Origin: Chromatiaceae bacterium
GTDB lineage: Bacteria > Pseudomonadota > Gammaproteobacteria > Chromatiales > Chromatiaceae
DNA: 64,000 bases
Assembly (NCBI GenBank): GCA_024235175.1
Contig: JACKMX010000002.1
Coordinates: 124,001-188,000 of the forward strand
Direction: 5' to 3'
Part shown: positions 7,674-18,054 of the stretch, in pieces
Numbering within the stretch: position 1 is the stretch's first letter
Layout: each line of letters starts with the position of its first letter
The notes under the pieces: model-generated
The model's input: only the letters and a program-made list of their open reading frames with translations
The model's database searches: none
Told to the model about the DNA's origin: nothing
Position numbers and translations under genes: made by a program

Positions 7674-8129
7674 CTATGGTCTAATGTAAGCGTATCCCTG
7701 TTCCTGCAGTTCCATTATTCGCAGTACGCCTGCCGGAACCACTTTTACCCCCTGAATCAATACCGGCATTTTACCTGTCTTCTCAGACATGTGTTTCATT
7801 GTATTCCCGCATGCACTGAATGTTATATCCTGCATGGCAAGACTCTCCACCCGCTTCATCTGACTCGACTGGTCGGTCAGCAGGCTCAAGCCGGGGCCGT
7901 ACGCGACAATTTCGATCGCAACATTATCCTGCCCCAGTGATTTCTGCAGATTCACCGCATTGTTCAGCGCCAAATTCTGACTGGTTGCATCGTCTGTGCT
8001 GACCTGAATTACCAGTTTATGTGCTGGCCCCATCCCATGTGATCCAGCCAACACCATCGGCGCAGACATCACCAACAGCCAGACAACAATAAGGTTTGCC
8101 ATAATAGATTTACTCTTGGCTTTATTCAT
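7674..8129 (-). CDS. Periplasmic DsrE/DsrF-like family protein
   Basis: This 151-residue protein has a signal peptide of about 28 residues ending in MVLAGS. A DsrE-like fold follows, with HKLVIQVSTDD, VAIEIVAYGPGL and a conserved Cys in FSACGNTMKHM. DsrE-type proteins carry sulfur on such a Cys. The secreted single-Cys version is common in sulfur-oxidising and many other proteobacteria, and its role is not settled. The start is supported by GGAG nine bases upstream. It is followed on the same strand by no obvious partner, and the hemerythrin gene lies just upstream. Confidence 0.85.
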   Translation of the reverse strand: MNKAKSKSIMANLIVVWLLVMSAPMVLAGSHGMGPAHKLVIQVSTDDATSQNLALNNAVNLQKSLGQDNVAIEIVAYGPGLSLLTDQSSQMKRVESLAMQDITFSACGNTMKHMSEKTGKMPVLIQGVKVVPAGVLRIMELQEQGYAYIRP

Positions 8130-8181
8130 CTCCGATATCTCCTCTCTCCGATCAATTTAATTGTATACAACCCATCACTCT

Positions 8182-8667
8182 TTAACTTCTTGACTTCCAA
8201 AAAGGGTCGGGCCAGTTGCTGCAGTTGACAATGTGGCCTGCATCGATCTCCCTTTCTGCAAGCTGCAGCTCCTCGATGCTGAGCGTCTGCTCGATAAAGG
8301 GAAAAAATGCTCCTTCCTCGAGTTTCACATGCACCTTGAGCAACACACTGAAGCGGTCGAGCAATGGACGCAATTCCGGCGTTTCCGCCTGCTGCAACTG
8401 CAGTTTGAGTTGAGCAAACTCCCGATGCTGCCTTAGCACCTCAACAACCGATTCATTGCGCTGTTGGGTTTCGTTCAGGCGGGATATCAGGCTATTCTCC
8501 TCAAGCTTGAAATGCGGTTCCAGAAAGTTTTCCGCAATATTCACTGCATAACTTCTAACCTGAGTCAGATCGGCATTCAGACTCAGACCTCGTCCCACGT
8601 TGCGGGCAAATTTCAGCGCATCATGGTGTTCCCAGGAGAGTTTTTTCAGCTGCTCGCTTCGTATCAT
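8182..8667 (-). CDS. Hemerythrin HHE-domain protein
   Basis: This small cytosolic four-helix protein of about 161 residues has the iron-ligand pattern of HHE domains: WEHHDALKF near the N-terminus, EPHFKLEE in helix 2, RQHREF in helix 3 and VHVKLEEGAFFPFIE in helix 4. Such domains bind a di-iron centre and bind oxygen or nitric oxide or store iron. A longer frame opens at 8769 inside the upstream gene. The ATG at 8667 lies 8 bases after that gene's stop and fits the domain edge. Co-transcription with the metallo-hydrolase gene upstream is likely. Confidence 0.88.
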   Translation of the reverse strand: MIRSEQLKKLSWEHHDALKFARNVGRGLSLNADLTQVRSYAVNIAENFLEPHFKLEENSLISRLNETQQRNESVVEVLRQHREFAQLKLQLQQAETPELRPLLDRFSVLLKVHVKLEEGAFFPFIEQTLSIEELQLAEREIDAGHIVNCSNWPDPFWKSRS

Positions 8668-8675
8668 ACCTGTGA

Positions 8676-9305
8676 TCAGTTCAAAAATGGGTTGTGTCTG
8701 CGTTCGAATCCTATAGTTGACATGGGACCGTGTCCGGACACGAACTTCACCTCGTCCCCCAACGGCCACAATCGAGTGCGGATTGAATCAAGCAGCGTTG
8801 CATAGTTTCCTTTCGGAAAATCGGTGCGCCCTATCGAGCCCTTGAACAGCACATCGCCGACAATTGCCAGCTTGGTTTCCGGATGGAAAAATATGACGTG
8901 CCCGGGAGTGTGTCCAGGGCAGTGGTGGACTTCGAGTGTCTGATTTCCCACACTGACCCGGTCACCCTGCTCCAGCCAGCGGGCCGGTTCAAATACCTCC
9001 GCGCCTGGAAAATTAAACATTCTGCACTGATCCGGCATTCCCATAATCCAAAACAGATCGTCTTTATGCGGTCCTTCGATTGGAACCCCGGTCCTGCGCG
9101 CCAGCTCGCCCGCACCCCCGGCATGATCGATATGGGCATGGGTTATCAGGATCTTCTCCAGCACCAGCTTGCGGCTGTCAATCTCCGCCAGTATCCGATC
9201 CAGATCGCCGCCTGGATCCACCACCGCAGCCCTGCCTGTTTCACCACACCAGATCAGGGTGCAGTTCTGTTCAAAGGGTGTCACGGGGATAATGGAGTAG
9301 TTCAT
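8676..9305 (-). CDS. Metallo-beta-lactamase-fold hydrolase, YcbL/glyoxalase II-like
   Basis: The protein has the metal-binding THAHIDHAGG motif, then CPGHTPGH and GDVLFKGSIGRTDFP, and ends with SGHGPMSTIGFERRHNPFL. This ending is typical of the short YcbL-type glyoxalase II-like enzymes rather than of full glyoxalase II. The likely activity is thioester hydrolysis such as S-lactoylglutathione, but the substrate is not shown by the sequence. The ATG at 9305 has GGA four bases upstream and starts MNYSIIPVTPFEQN, as in relatives; the frame is open to 9335. Confidence 0.88.
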   Translation of the reverse strand: MNYSIIPVTPFEQNCTLIWCGETGRAAVVDPGGDLDRILAEIDSRKLVLEKILITHAHIDHAGGAGELARRTGVPIEGPHKDDLFWIMGMPDQCRMFNFPGAEVFEPARWLEQGDRVSVGNQTLEVHHCPGHTPGHVIFFHPETKLAIVGDVLFKGSIGRTDFPKGNYATLLDSIRTRLWPLGDEVKFVSGHGPMSTIGFERRHNPFLN

Positions 9306-9443
9306 CGTATCCGGGCGCCAATCAGCATCAATCAAGAGTATAACTTGACTCTCACTGTCGTTGTAAACAGCAAAAGGTGAATCTTTGTGCTTTCTTGAGT
9401 TAGCGCGAAGATAGTCGGTATCCGTTCGAAAAAACGCTCCTGT

Positions 9444-11273
9444 TCAATCTGAGCAGACAGAGTCATCCCCCCACAATGCATCCCTCAAACCGGAAGGACG
9501 TTGCAGCCGGCGTGCTACAGCAAGTCTGAGCAGCGCCTCGCTCCCACTGACCTCGAACCGTTCTCTGGCGCGGGTAACGGCAGTGTAGACAAGCTCCCGT
9601 GTGAGCAGCGGTGCATCATGCTCCGGAAGCACCAACAATACCCTATCAAATTCTGATCCCTGACTTTTATGCACGGTCATGGCATAAGCCAACTCCCATT
9701 GCGGCAGGCGGGAGGGTGCAATCCAGCGAAACAGACCCTCCGCAGCAGGAAAGCAGACCCGCGGCTCGCCGGACTCATCCATAAGCAGAATACCTACATC
9801 CCCGTTATAAAGCCGTAGATTGTAGTCATTACGACGGACAATCACCGGCCGGCCGGGGTACCAGGCGGAGGCCCGGTCTGCGATGTCGAGATCAACCAGC
9901 GCCTTCTCGATTGCCTGATTCAGCATCAGGGTTCCACCCGTTCCTGCACTGAGTGCCGTCAAAATCCGGAAGCGTTCGAATGACCTGAACACCTCAAATG
10001 CTGAAACATCACGCTGTGCCAGTTCCAGATAGGTTTTATATCCATCCAATGCAATGGAGACCAGCTCTTCACGTCGATCCAGCAAGGCAATATCCGTTGC
10101 CTGACCGCTGCGCAGCTGCCGCAGGGACTCATCTCCATTCCCCAGCTTTACCGCTGCTGCCAGTTTTCCAATGCCACTTTGTTTGTCGAAACGATAACTG
10201 TGCCGGAGCCTTACCACGCAGTCGCTCAACGCCAGGCCCGGTTCTGTCGAAGGTTCAACCGTAATGCCGGTCACCCGCTCGAGTCGCCTGCAGAATGCCG
10301 GGGTGAAACCCGATGCACGGCCATAGATGTCGCTCAGCACCGAGCCCGCTTCAACCGAAGAGAGCTGGTGGCGGTCGCCCAGTAATATCAGGCGGCAGCC
10401 GGCGGGCAGGGCCTGCAACAACTTGGCCATCAGCGCGACATCGACCATGGACGCTTCATCCATGACCAGCACATCGATCGGCAGAGGATTGTCTGCGTGA
10501 TGGCGAAATTGCGTTCTGTCGGGTCGACTTCCCAGCAGCCGATGGATGGTTCCTGCCCGTTCCGGAATGGCCGACACCTCCTCGGGGCTTAGCTGCAGCG
10601 CGAGTTTGGCCTGCTGTATGGAAACCTGCAATCTTGCCGCCGCCTTCCCGGTTGGGGCTGCCAGCGCGATATCTAGTACACCGCCAGCCTGTTGCTGCAG
10701 CAGCCCCAGGATACGCACCACAATACTGGTTTTGCCGGTGCCCGGACCGCCGGAAATCAACGTGAAGTTTTGCAACACGGCCGTGGCGGCCGCCAGTTTC
10801 TGCCAGTCGGGTGCAAGCGCCGTCTGCTCCGGAAAGAGCCGGTCCAGCGCCTGTTTCAGCTGTGCCTCGTCCACACCCCCGGCTGGCATTGAAGCACGTC
10901 GCAGCAGCGCATGAGCAATCTCCTGTTCGTACCGCCAGTAGCGATGCAGATAGAGTCTGCCGTTGTTATCTAGTATCAGTGGAGCAAAATCCCCAGGAGC
11001 ACCCACGACTGTACAGGCACGCAGTTGGCGCTCCCAATCGGTACGGCTTGGCAGCTTACATACCACAGGGTTGCCCAGCCGGGTGCCGGCGAAACTGTTC
11101 AACTGCATGCAGACATGGCCCTTGCCGATGGCGCTGCTGGTCAATGCCGCCGCCAGCGACAGTTCGGGCGAAGTATTGGCTGAAAGCCGCCCCATCAATT
11201 CGGCGAAATGGAGGTCCAGAGTGCTGAGTACGCTCTGCCTGGCGAGCTGTTCAAGCTCCGGCATGCCGATCAC
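9444..11273 (-). CDS. recD: RecBCD exonuclease alpha subunit RecD
   Basis: RecD is the fast 5'-3' helicase motor of RecBCD, which processes double-strand ends. The Walker A motif GGPGTGKTS lies near residue 175, the Walker B-type VMDEASMVD near 270, the LLGDRHQL motif just after, and the C-terminal helicase motif AMTVHKSQGSEFDRV near 545. The 609-residue length is usual. Its start overlaps the recB stop by 4 bases, so translation is probably coupled. It is the last gene of recC-recB-recD. Confidence 0.97.
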   Translation of the reverse strand: MIGMPELEQLARQSVLSTLDLHFAELMGRLSANTSPELSLAAALTSSAIGKGHVCMQLNSFAGTRLGNPVVCKLPSRTDWERQLRACTVVGAPGDFAPLILDNNGRLYLHRYWRYEQEIAHALLRRASMPAGGVDEAQLKQALDRLFPEQTALAPDWQKLAAATAVLQNFTLISGGPGTGKTSIVVRILGLLQQQAGGVLDIALAAPTGKAAARLQVSIQQAKLALQLSPEEVSAIPERAGTIHRLLGSRPDRTQFRHHADNPLPIDVLVMDEASMVDVALMAKLLQALPAGCRLILLGDRHQLSSVEAGSVLSDIYGRASGFTPAFCRRLERVTGITVEPSTEPGLALSDCVVRLRHSYRFDKQSGIGKLAAAVKLGNGDESLRQLRSGQATDIALLDRREELVSIALDGYKTYLELAQRDVSAFEVFRSFERFRILTALSAGTGGTLMLNQAIEKALVDLDIADRASAWYPGRPVIVRRNDYNLRLYNGDVGILLMDESGEPRVCFPAAEGLFRWIAPSRLPQWELAYAMTVHKSQGSEFDRVLLVLPEHDAPLLTRELVYTAVTRARERFEVSGSEALLRLAVARRLQRPSGLRDALWGDDSVCSD

Positions 11274-14200
11274 AACGGTACTCCATGAGGATGGCCTATA
11301 TAGCGGTCCAGCGCTTCGATCAGGTCGATGTCGGGGCGTTCCCGGTAGACCCCGGTGTCCGTACCGGCATGCGGATCGACACCGCGCAGAAAAAGATAGA
11401 TGACCGCGCCGAAGTGGGAATCGTAGTGGTAACCGGGAATCCGTTTGCGCAGATAACGATGCAGGGCCAGTGCGTAGAAGAGATATTGCAGCGTATAGTT
11501 CTCCCGCTGCATCGCTTGTGCCATCTGTGGACGACCATAGTGAGAGGGCTCATCCCCCAACCAGTTGGATTTATAGTCGAGCAGGTAGAAGCGCCCGCCC
11601 GATTCGAATACCAGATCGATGAATCCCTTCATGAAACCCTGAACATCACCGAAACCTATCCGCCCCAGCGAACTTCTGAGCCCTTCGTCGCCTGCCAATC
11701 CATGCTCGAGCAGCAGACGCGAGAGCCCTGCACCGTTGATCCGGTCGAGCGGATAGTGGAATGCCATCTCAACCAGTCTGCGCTCAGCAGGGACCCGTGC
11801 CAGAAAAATCTCTCCATTCTGATCGAGGGGTGTAGCCAGCACCCGCTCCACCATGTCGCAGACTGCCCCCTGCCACATCACATCCATGCCGTGGGCCGCG
11901 AGCTGCTGAGCAGCCAGCTGTTCCAGCACAGCCCTGGCGCAGCGTGTGAAGTCGATCCGTTCGAAAACCGCATGAAGACAGCTGCCGGCCCTGGCACCCC
12001 GCGGAAACTGAAAAATGCTCCTCGTTGCCGGAGCTTCCTGAGCTATCTCCTCAGCCCCATCGACTCTGTCATAGTCGGGCAGTTCCACGCTCGCATGGCT
12101 GCCGGAGAGCGCGGAAAAGCTCGTCATACGCCGTGCATTGGAGAGGTGCCGGCGAAATTGTCTGGCACTCAGCAATACTTCTTCAGTGCGCTCGATTTGA
12201 TCAACCGCCGGAAGAGCGGCCACCCGGCAACATTGATGCACACTGATGGCCCCATCCGACTCACGGGCCAGCCGTTCGATGCGGACAGCTATATCCCGCT
12301 CCTCCAGAGTGGAGAAGTGACGGGCCATCGCAGCCAGCAGATCATCTCTCCAGGGTTCGGCCGGAGGGTGCAGTAGCCAGGTCACTGGCGATCGTCCGCC
12401 ACCTTTGACCTTGCCCCAGTAGAGATAACATCGATGGCGGGCCCGGGTAAGCGCCACGTAAAGCAGTCGCACACTCTCCGCCAGCATCTCTGCCTGGGCA
12501 AGGCCACGATCCCTCTCCCACTCCTGGGAACCGAGATCGAGTATCGGACGAAAATCCGCGCCTGGATCGTGGAAGGCGTATGGGGCTCCGGTATCAATCT
12601 CCCTAGCGCCGCCCTCCCAACCAAAAGGATAGAAAACGACCGGGTACTCCAGCCCCTTGCTTTTGTGAATCGTGACTATCTGCACCAGCTGATCGTCGCT
12701 CTCAAGACGCAACTGTGACGCTTCACTCTCGGCAATTTCAGCCTGGCACTGGCGCGTAAACCAGTTCAGCAGCAGCTCCATGCCGGGGCGTCCCTCCCGC
12801 TCGTACTGATGCAGCAGTTCTGCCAGGTGCATCAGATCGGTCAGCAGTCTCTCGCCCTCCTCAAACCGCAGCAGTCTGGCGGGCGCACCCTGTTCCGAAA
12901 GCAGCCGGCGGAACATGCGCATAAAACCCTGTTCCCCCCAAAGCCTGTGATAACCGTGGAATGCGTCCATGAATGCTTCCAGCTCGCCCTCCTCCATCAG
13001 TGCCAGGCGGTTGCCGTCCACACCGATAATGCAAGTTGTCAATGCGGCGCGCACCAACCCTTCCCGGGCTGGATAGAGTACCGCCTTGAGCAGGCGCTCC
13101 ATTTGTACCGCGGCCTGCGAGTGAAAGACATCCTCCTGGGAATTTTGCACGCTGTTGATTCCCAACACCCTGAGCGCCTGCTTGATCAGTGCACCCTGCC
13201 TGTGTGTGCGCACCAGCAGCGCAATGTCACCACCGGCCAGCGGCCGGCTTCCGATCCGCAGGAGACCCCGCGCACCGAGTTTCAGCAGCCGGCACACCTC
13301 TGCGGCGGCTGAGAGCACAGCCTGTTCCAGTGCCTCGTCGGCAGTCAGGTTTCCCTCCAGCAGGCCAATGCGGAGGGCACCGCCTTCCTGATCATCGCCT
13401 GCCAACAGCTCCCGCCGGGTCTCTGCGGCCAACACATTCACATATGAGATTTCTTTATAGATAAATGCTCTATCATTTTGATTAAATAGTTTATTTAGTG
13501 CAGTCAGCAACTGCGGACCGGAACGCCAGCTGCGCTCGAGTGAGTAGCGTGCCTGGGCATCCCGGGCCGCTTTGAGATAAGCAAAAATATCCGCGCCCCG
13601 GAAGCTGTAGATGGCCTGCTTGGGATCCCCTACCAGGAACACAGGAGCGTCTGCCGCCAGATATATCTCGCCGAATATTGCGTATTGGAGCGGATCCGTA
13701 TCCTGGAACTCGTCAATCAGCGCCGCGCCATAATGCCGCCTGATTTCAGCAAGCAGCGCCTCCCGGGAGTCCCCCTGTAGCGCCTGCCGCAGATTGAGTA
13801 GAAGATCATCATACGACTGCAAGCCCCGCTGCGACTTGCGTTTCGCCAGCTCCGCGTCGGTATATTCAACCAGTGACTGAAGCAGTTGAACCAGTTTCTG
13901 CCGGTAGGCTCCGATCAACAGCACCCTCGCATCCTGTAGATGCTGGCAGCAGTCAAAAAAAGGATGCTGCGGAGGGGTTTCGTTTTTTTTGACCGAGTCG
14001 GCCAATGTTCTGCTGCAGAATTTCTCAAACGCATCGAACCAGGGCCCCGGAAGTTCGGCCAGGTACTGGTTCATCGCTGACAGCCAGCCTGGTATGGCGT
14101 TCTTTCGATAGCGGTTTCCGTTCAGACCGGTGTTGTACTGCAACATCTGACCGATGGTTTCGCCCGCCTCCCTCCACAGCTCCCGAGCCTCCCGAAAAAC

Positions 14201-14842
14201 CGCCATAAAATTCGACTCGATTCCTTCCAGTCCAACCGGCTTCGGGCAGCCCCGCAGCAGCAGATAAGGTTTTCCGAGTTTCCCCTTCAGAAACAGCGCC
14301 AGAGTATCCGGTGTATATCGTTGAGCGAGAAGATAATCCAGCATTCCGGGCGACAGCTGTTGGATATGCAGGCGCCAGAAATCGTCCACCACCTCCTGTA
14401 TCAGCCTGCTCTCCTCGGGTATCAGCTCGGTTTCGAAAGGCCGGCCACTGGCGAAAGCATTGTCCGCCAGCACCCGCTGGCAGAAGCCATGAATGGTAAA
14501 TATCGCGGCGCGGTCAAAGCCCAGAATGGCGTGATTGAGACGCCTCAGGCTCAGTTCCGGATCTATGCCGCTTTTTGCCAGTGATCCTCTGAGCTGTTCA
14601 CCCCCTGTATCTGCCGCCAACGCCAGCCTGGCCTCCACCAGCTTACGGCGAATCCGGTCGCGCAGTTCGGCAGTCGCAGCTTTGGTGTAGGTGACCACCA
14701 GAATACGTTCCACCGGCAGCCCGAGCTCCGCAATCATACGCAGGTAGAGCGCTGAAATGGTGTAGGTCTTGCCGGTGCCTGCGCTGGCCTCGATCAGATT
14801 CAGGCCCTGCAGCGGAGTCGCATAGAGGTCCAACGGCTCCAT
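11270..14842 (-). CDS. recB: RecBCD exonuclease beta subunit RecB
   Basis: This 1190-residue protein is a UvrD-type 3'-5' helicase fused to a C-terminal nuclease. The Walker A motif EASAGTGKTYT lies at about residues 18-28, the Walker B motif ALIDEFQDTDPLQ near 375, the helicase motif VTIHKSKGLEYP near 720, and the nuclease motif FIDLVFE..LLDYKSNWLG near 1100. All key residues seen in the family are present. It overlaps recC by 1 base upstream and recD by 4 bases downstream, so the three subunits form one operon. Confidence 0.97.
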   Translation of the reverse strand: MEPLDLYATPLQGLNLIEASAGTGKTYTISALYLRMIAELGLPVERILVVTYTKAATAELRDRIRRKLVEARLALAADTGGEQLRGSLAKSGIDPELSLRRLNHAILGFDRAAIFTIHGFCQRVLADNAFASGRPFETELIPEESRLIQEVVDDFWRLHIQQLSPGMLDYLLAQRYTPDTLALFLKGKLGKPYLLLRGCPKPVGLEGIESNFMAVFREARELWREAGETIGQMLQYNTGLNGNRYRKNAIPGWLSAMNQYLAELPGPWFDAFEKFCSRTLADSVKKNETPPQHPFFDCCQHLQDARVLLIGAYRQKLVQLLQSLVEYTDAELAKRKSQRGLQSYDDLLLNLRQALQGDSREALLAEIRRHYGAALIDEFQDTDPLQYAIFGEIYLAADAPVFLVGDPKQAIYSFRGADIFAYLKAARDAQARYSLERSWRSGPQLLTALNKLFNQNDRAFIYKEISYVNVLAAETRRELLAGDDQEGGALRIGLLEGNLTADEALEQAVLSAAAEVCRLLKLGARGLLRIGSRPLAGGDIALLVRTHRQGALIKQALRVLGINSVQNSQEDVFHSQAAVQMERLLKAVLYPAREGLVRAALTTCIIGVDGNRLALMEEGELEAFMDAFHGYHRLWGEQGFMRMFRRLLSEQGAPARLLRFEEGERLLTDLMHLAELLHQYEREGRPGMELLLNWFTRQCQAEIAESEASQLRLESDDQLVQIVTIHKSKGLEYPVVFYPFGWEGGAREIDTGAPYAFHDPGADFRPILDLGSQEWERDRGLAQAEMLAESVRLLYVALTRARHRCYLYWGKVKGGGRSPVTWLLHPPAEPWRDDLLAAMARHFSTLEERDIAVRIERLARESDGAISVHQCCRVAALPAVDQIERTEEVLLSARQFRRHLSNARRMTSFSALSGSHASVELPDYDRVDGAEEIAQEAPATRSIFQFPRGARAGSCLHAVFERIDFTRCARAVLEQLAAQQLAAHGMDVMWQGAVCDMVERVLATPLDQNGEIFLARVPAERRLVEMAFHYPLDRINGAGLSRLLLEHGLAGDEGLRSSLGRIGFGDVQGFMKGFIDLVFESGGRFYLLDYKSNWLGDEPSHYGRPQMAQAMQRENYTLQYLFYALALHRYLRKRIPGYHYDSHFGAVIYLFLRGVDPHAGTDTGVYRERPDIDLIEALDRYIGHPHGVPL

Positions 14843-17800
14843 CAGAGCGATTCCATAATCGAGAGCAGCGGAGCGAAAACCTGTTCACTGTGCCACTGAA
14901 ACGTCTCATCCAGTGCATCACCCAGGGGGAAGGCAAGCTGGTAATAGGCGTTGGCGAATTCGCCCATACCTTGGTATCCACCATGCCATTTGACGCGGGC
15001 CTTTTCGAGGCAGAATACGGGATCTTTATCCCGGAGCCTATGGCCGGCGTATTCCCGGGAGCTCTTCGGGAACAGGTGCAGCGGGGTAGTGAGGCCTTCC
15101 CAGTAGAGATCAAGAAGCTCCCCCAACAGCAACCCCGCATCGTCCACCGGCGGCAGTCGGATCAATTCAGTATCGCTCAACCAGCGCGTCTCTCGATCAC
15201 TGCCCCCAACTGCGGAAACATTTAGCGCCAGATGGGTAATCCATAGACCGAGAAGGCGGGCTGCCGGAAGTGGTTTGTAGCTGCAGCCCTCAATGTGGTT
15301 CTGCAATGCCCTTCCGATTTCGCCTGTCAATCTTAAACCATTATGTGCGTAATCAACTTTAACAAATTCAATTATATCTGGTTTTTCATATTCTTTGAGT
15401 TTACTCGCAAGTATAAAGGCTCGCTGCTGCAGCTGACGAAAAAGCTGCTCTCCCGCTTGGCCATGAGGCAGGCGCCCGGCGGATCTTTCTAGATTCAACA
15501 GCTGTTCGGTACTATCGGATTCCAGTGCTGATTTGATTAACCGGCTTCCTATACGGTCCTGCTCGAAATAGTCCAGCGCAAACGGGTCCCGGTTCTCCAG
15601 CACCTTCTCCTGGTACTCAAGAAGTATCCCCAGCCGCTCACGCAACAGATATCGCACCGGATTGGCAAAGAAGGAGATAAGCCGCGGCAGCTCCACATCG
15701 CGCCACTCATCTCCGGGTGGAGGCAGAGGTGACTGCAGCAGATTCCCGGCACGCATCGAGGATTGAATATGCGCCCTGGCCGCCGCCTCCATCGCGGTAT
15801 CAAAGCTGAACAACCTGCCTTGGGGTTCGAAGTAACTGGAATGGAAAGGTTGCAGATGGTGCCTGACCGGATAGCGTGAATGCAGAGAATCCCCATTCTC
15901 GAATACGAAGGATTGGTCCAGGTAATCGAGCAGTTCGTTGACAAATACCGACGGCGGAAGAGCGCTGTTATCGCGCATATCCTGCCCTGAATAGCTGATA
16001 TAGAGGGATTTCCGGGATGAAATCAGCGTCTCCAGAAACAGATAGCGATCCTCCATCCCACGGTGCCGGTCGCCAAGCCGGTGTTGGCGTGCCATCAGAT
16101 CGAACTCGGGCGGCTGCCGGTGGGCAGGAAACAAGCCGTCATTCATACCCAGCAGGCAGATTACCTGAAATGGCAGGCTGCGCATCGGGGTCAACGCGCA
16201 GAAGGTGACGCCACCGCCCAGAAATCCGCTGCTGTCTGCTTCACGCTGCAGCTGCAGCGCCAGTTGCCAACGCATCAATTCCAGCGATACCGGCTCATGG
16301 AAAAGGGCCAACCGGGCATTGCCAAGCAGCCCTGCGATCAGATCGCGCAGTCGTTGCAGCTGCTGCTCTTCCTCTGCTTCGGGCTGAAAGAAACGGGAGA
16401 TCAGTGAGGTCAGCCGGTCTTCCCAGATATCCGGCCGATGGCGGCCGGCAAGCAGCTGCCGCAATTGGAAAATATTATCGAGAAAGGCGCACAGACCGCT
16501 CAGAATCTCACCCTCCGCTCCCTCTATCCCGTCATACGGGAGGACTCCCTGGAAAGGTCGCTCCTCCTCACCGGGCAACGCGAAGCCAAGCAGCATACGG
16601 TCAAGACCCGCTCGCCAGCTGTTCTGGTCGGTTTCCGGCAACCCAAGATCCCGGCGGCTACCGGCATCCCAACCCCAGCGAATTCCGCTCTGCCCGACCC
16701 AGCGTTGAATCTGGCTAAGATCCCCGTCTCCGATGGAGAAACGCCGGCGTATTGCGGGCACCTCCAGCAGCGACAGCAGTTCTGTACTCTCATAGCGTCC
16801 GCCTGGTATTTCGAGCAGCTGCAGAAAGGCGGCCGTCAACGGACTCTCCAGCATGCCGGTACGATTGGCAATGCTAAACGGGATATGCGCAGCAGCTGCG
16901 CCACCGCCGAATACGGCTTCGACATAGGGTGCGTACAGGCCCATATCCGGCGCCATGACCAGAACCTCGTGCGGTTGCAGATCCGCATGTCGTTCAAACA
17001 GGTCGAGCAGGTTATCGCGCAACACTTCGACTTCCCGCATGGGGCCATGGCAGCTGTGCACGCTTATCGAGCCATCGTGATCTTTGACTCTGCGTCCGGC
17101 GCTTCGGGTACCGTCATTTAGTGTCAGAATATCCTCCTGCAGCTGTTCGAGCAGCGTCTCTCCTCCACTTGTTCCGAACAGGTCAATGGTCGGTGGGTTG
17201 AACTCCAGTAAAGTGGCCAGAAAGTCCCTGCCCTGGCGACCAAGCGAAGCCAGCAGGGGATTTCCCGTCTCCAGGTAGAGCGCTGCCGACTCTCCGGCAA
17301 GTTCACGTCCGCTGCGTTCGGTGGCATCGACGATACCACTCCAGTGCTTTTCGCAGGGATTGAGCAGGAACAGGTGGATATCCATCCAGCCGGAAAGCTG
17401 CTGCAACAGCGAGAGATATCCGCTGGAGAGCGCGGGAATCCCAAACAACGAAATGCGCTTGGGCAGAAGATCTGGAGGTACGCCTTCGCCAGCCAACTCC
17501 CTTAACACTCTCTGATGCAGATCGACCCAGTGCTCCGCCTTAAGTGTATGCCGCAGACGGCGCCATAACTCAGCCTGCCAACCATCGTTGTTGGTGGCGT
17601 TTCTTCCACTTTCCCAGGCCTGGATCCAGTCCGGCCGATAAACCAGATACTGATCAAAGCAGATGGCAAGCCGGGTCGCCAGTTCAAAAGCAGCATGCTC
17701 GCCGGTGCTCTCAAGATACTGTTTGACTGGCTGAAAAAGGCGTTCGCCACCAATCTTGCCCAACAGTGAAAAGAGCGCCCATTGCATCACCGCTGGAGCA

Positions 17801-18054
17801 AAAAGCTGCTGCTCACTCAGTCCTGGTATAAGCCTGCCGAACAGACTCCAGATAAAACCCGCCGGCAGCGGAAACTGAAAATTCGCACAGATACCGGTGC
17901 GCTCCGCTATCTGCAGAGTGAGCCAGCGTCCCATCTCCGGATGTTGCACAATAACGTATTCTGGTGCGAATGGATCTGCAGGAGGGGGCCTGGTGATCTC
18001 GATCAAAAGGTCAGCCAGGTACTCCATTCGATTGGATTGATACAGCTTGAGCAT
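14842..18054 (-). CDS. recC: RecBCD exonuclease gamma subunit RecC
   Basis: RecC is the scaffold and Chi-recognising subunit of RecBCD, a degenerate helicase/nuclease fold. The 1070-residue protein has typical family strings: PEMGRWLTLQIAERTGICANFQFPLPAGFIW near the N-terminus, the VMAPDMGLYAPYVEAVFG region near 365, and LLGMNDGLFPAHRQPPEFDLM near 645. It is the first gene of the operon. A GGGAAC string precedes the ATG at 18054. The upstream 350 bases hold only a repeat and no clear promoter. Confidence 0.96.
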   Translation of the reverse strand: MLKLYQSNRMEYLADLLIEITRPPPADPFAPEYVIVQHPEMGRWLTLQIAERTGICANFQFPLPAGFIWSLFGRLIPGLSEQQLFAPAVMQWALFSLLGKIGGERLFQPVKQYLESTGEHAAFELATRLAICFDQYLVYRPDWIQAWESGRNATNNDGWQAELWRRLRHTLKAEHWVDLHQRVLRELAGEGVPPDLLPKRISLFGIPALSSGYLSLLQQLSGWMDIHLFLLNPCEKHWSGIVDATERSGRELAGESAALYLETGNPLLASLGRQGRDFLATLLEFNPPTIDLFGTSGGETLLEQLQEDILTLNDGTRSAGRRVKDHDGSISVHSCHGPMREVEVLRDNLLDLFERHADLQPHEVLVMAPDMGLYAPYVEAVFGGGAAAAHIPFSIANRTGMLESPLTAAFLQLLEIPGGRYESTELLSLLEVPAIRRRFSIGDGDLSQIQRWVGQSGIRWGWDAGSRRDLGLPETDQNSWRAGLDRMLLGFALPGEEERPFQGVLPYDGIEGAEGEILSGLCAFLDNIFQLRQLLAGRHRPDIWEDRLTSLISRFFQPEAEEEQQLQRLRDLIAGLLGNARLALFHEPVSLELMRWQLALQLQREADSSGFLGGGVTFCALTPMRSLPFQVICLLGMNDGLFPAHRQPPEFDLMARQHRLGDRHRGMEDRYLFLETLISSRKSLYISYSGQDMRDNSALPPSVFVNELLDYLDQSFVFENGDSLHSRYPVRHHLQPFHSSYFEPQGRLFSFDTAMEAAARAHIQSSMRAGNLLQSPLPPPGDEWRDVELPRLISFFANPVRYLLRERLGILLEYQEKVLENRDPFALDYFEQDRIGSRLIKSALESDSTEQLLNLERSAGRLPHGQAGEQLFRQLQQRAFILASKLKEYEKPDIIEFVKVDYAHNGLRLTGEIGRALQNHIEGCSYKPLPAARLLGLWITHLALNVSAVGGSDRETRWLSDTELIRLPPVDDAGLLLGELLDLYWEGLTTPLHLFPKSSREYAGHRLRDKDPVFCLEKARVKWHGGYQGMGEFANAYYQLAFPLGDALDETFQWHSEQVFAPLLSIMESL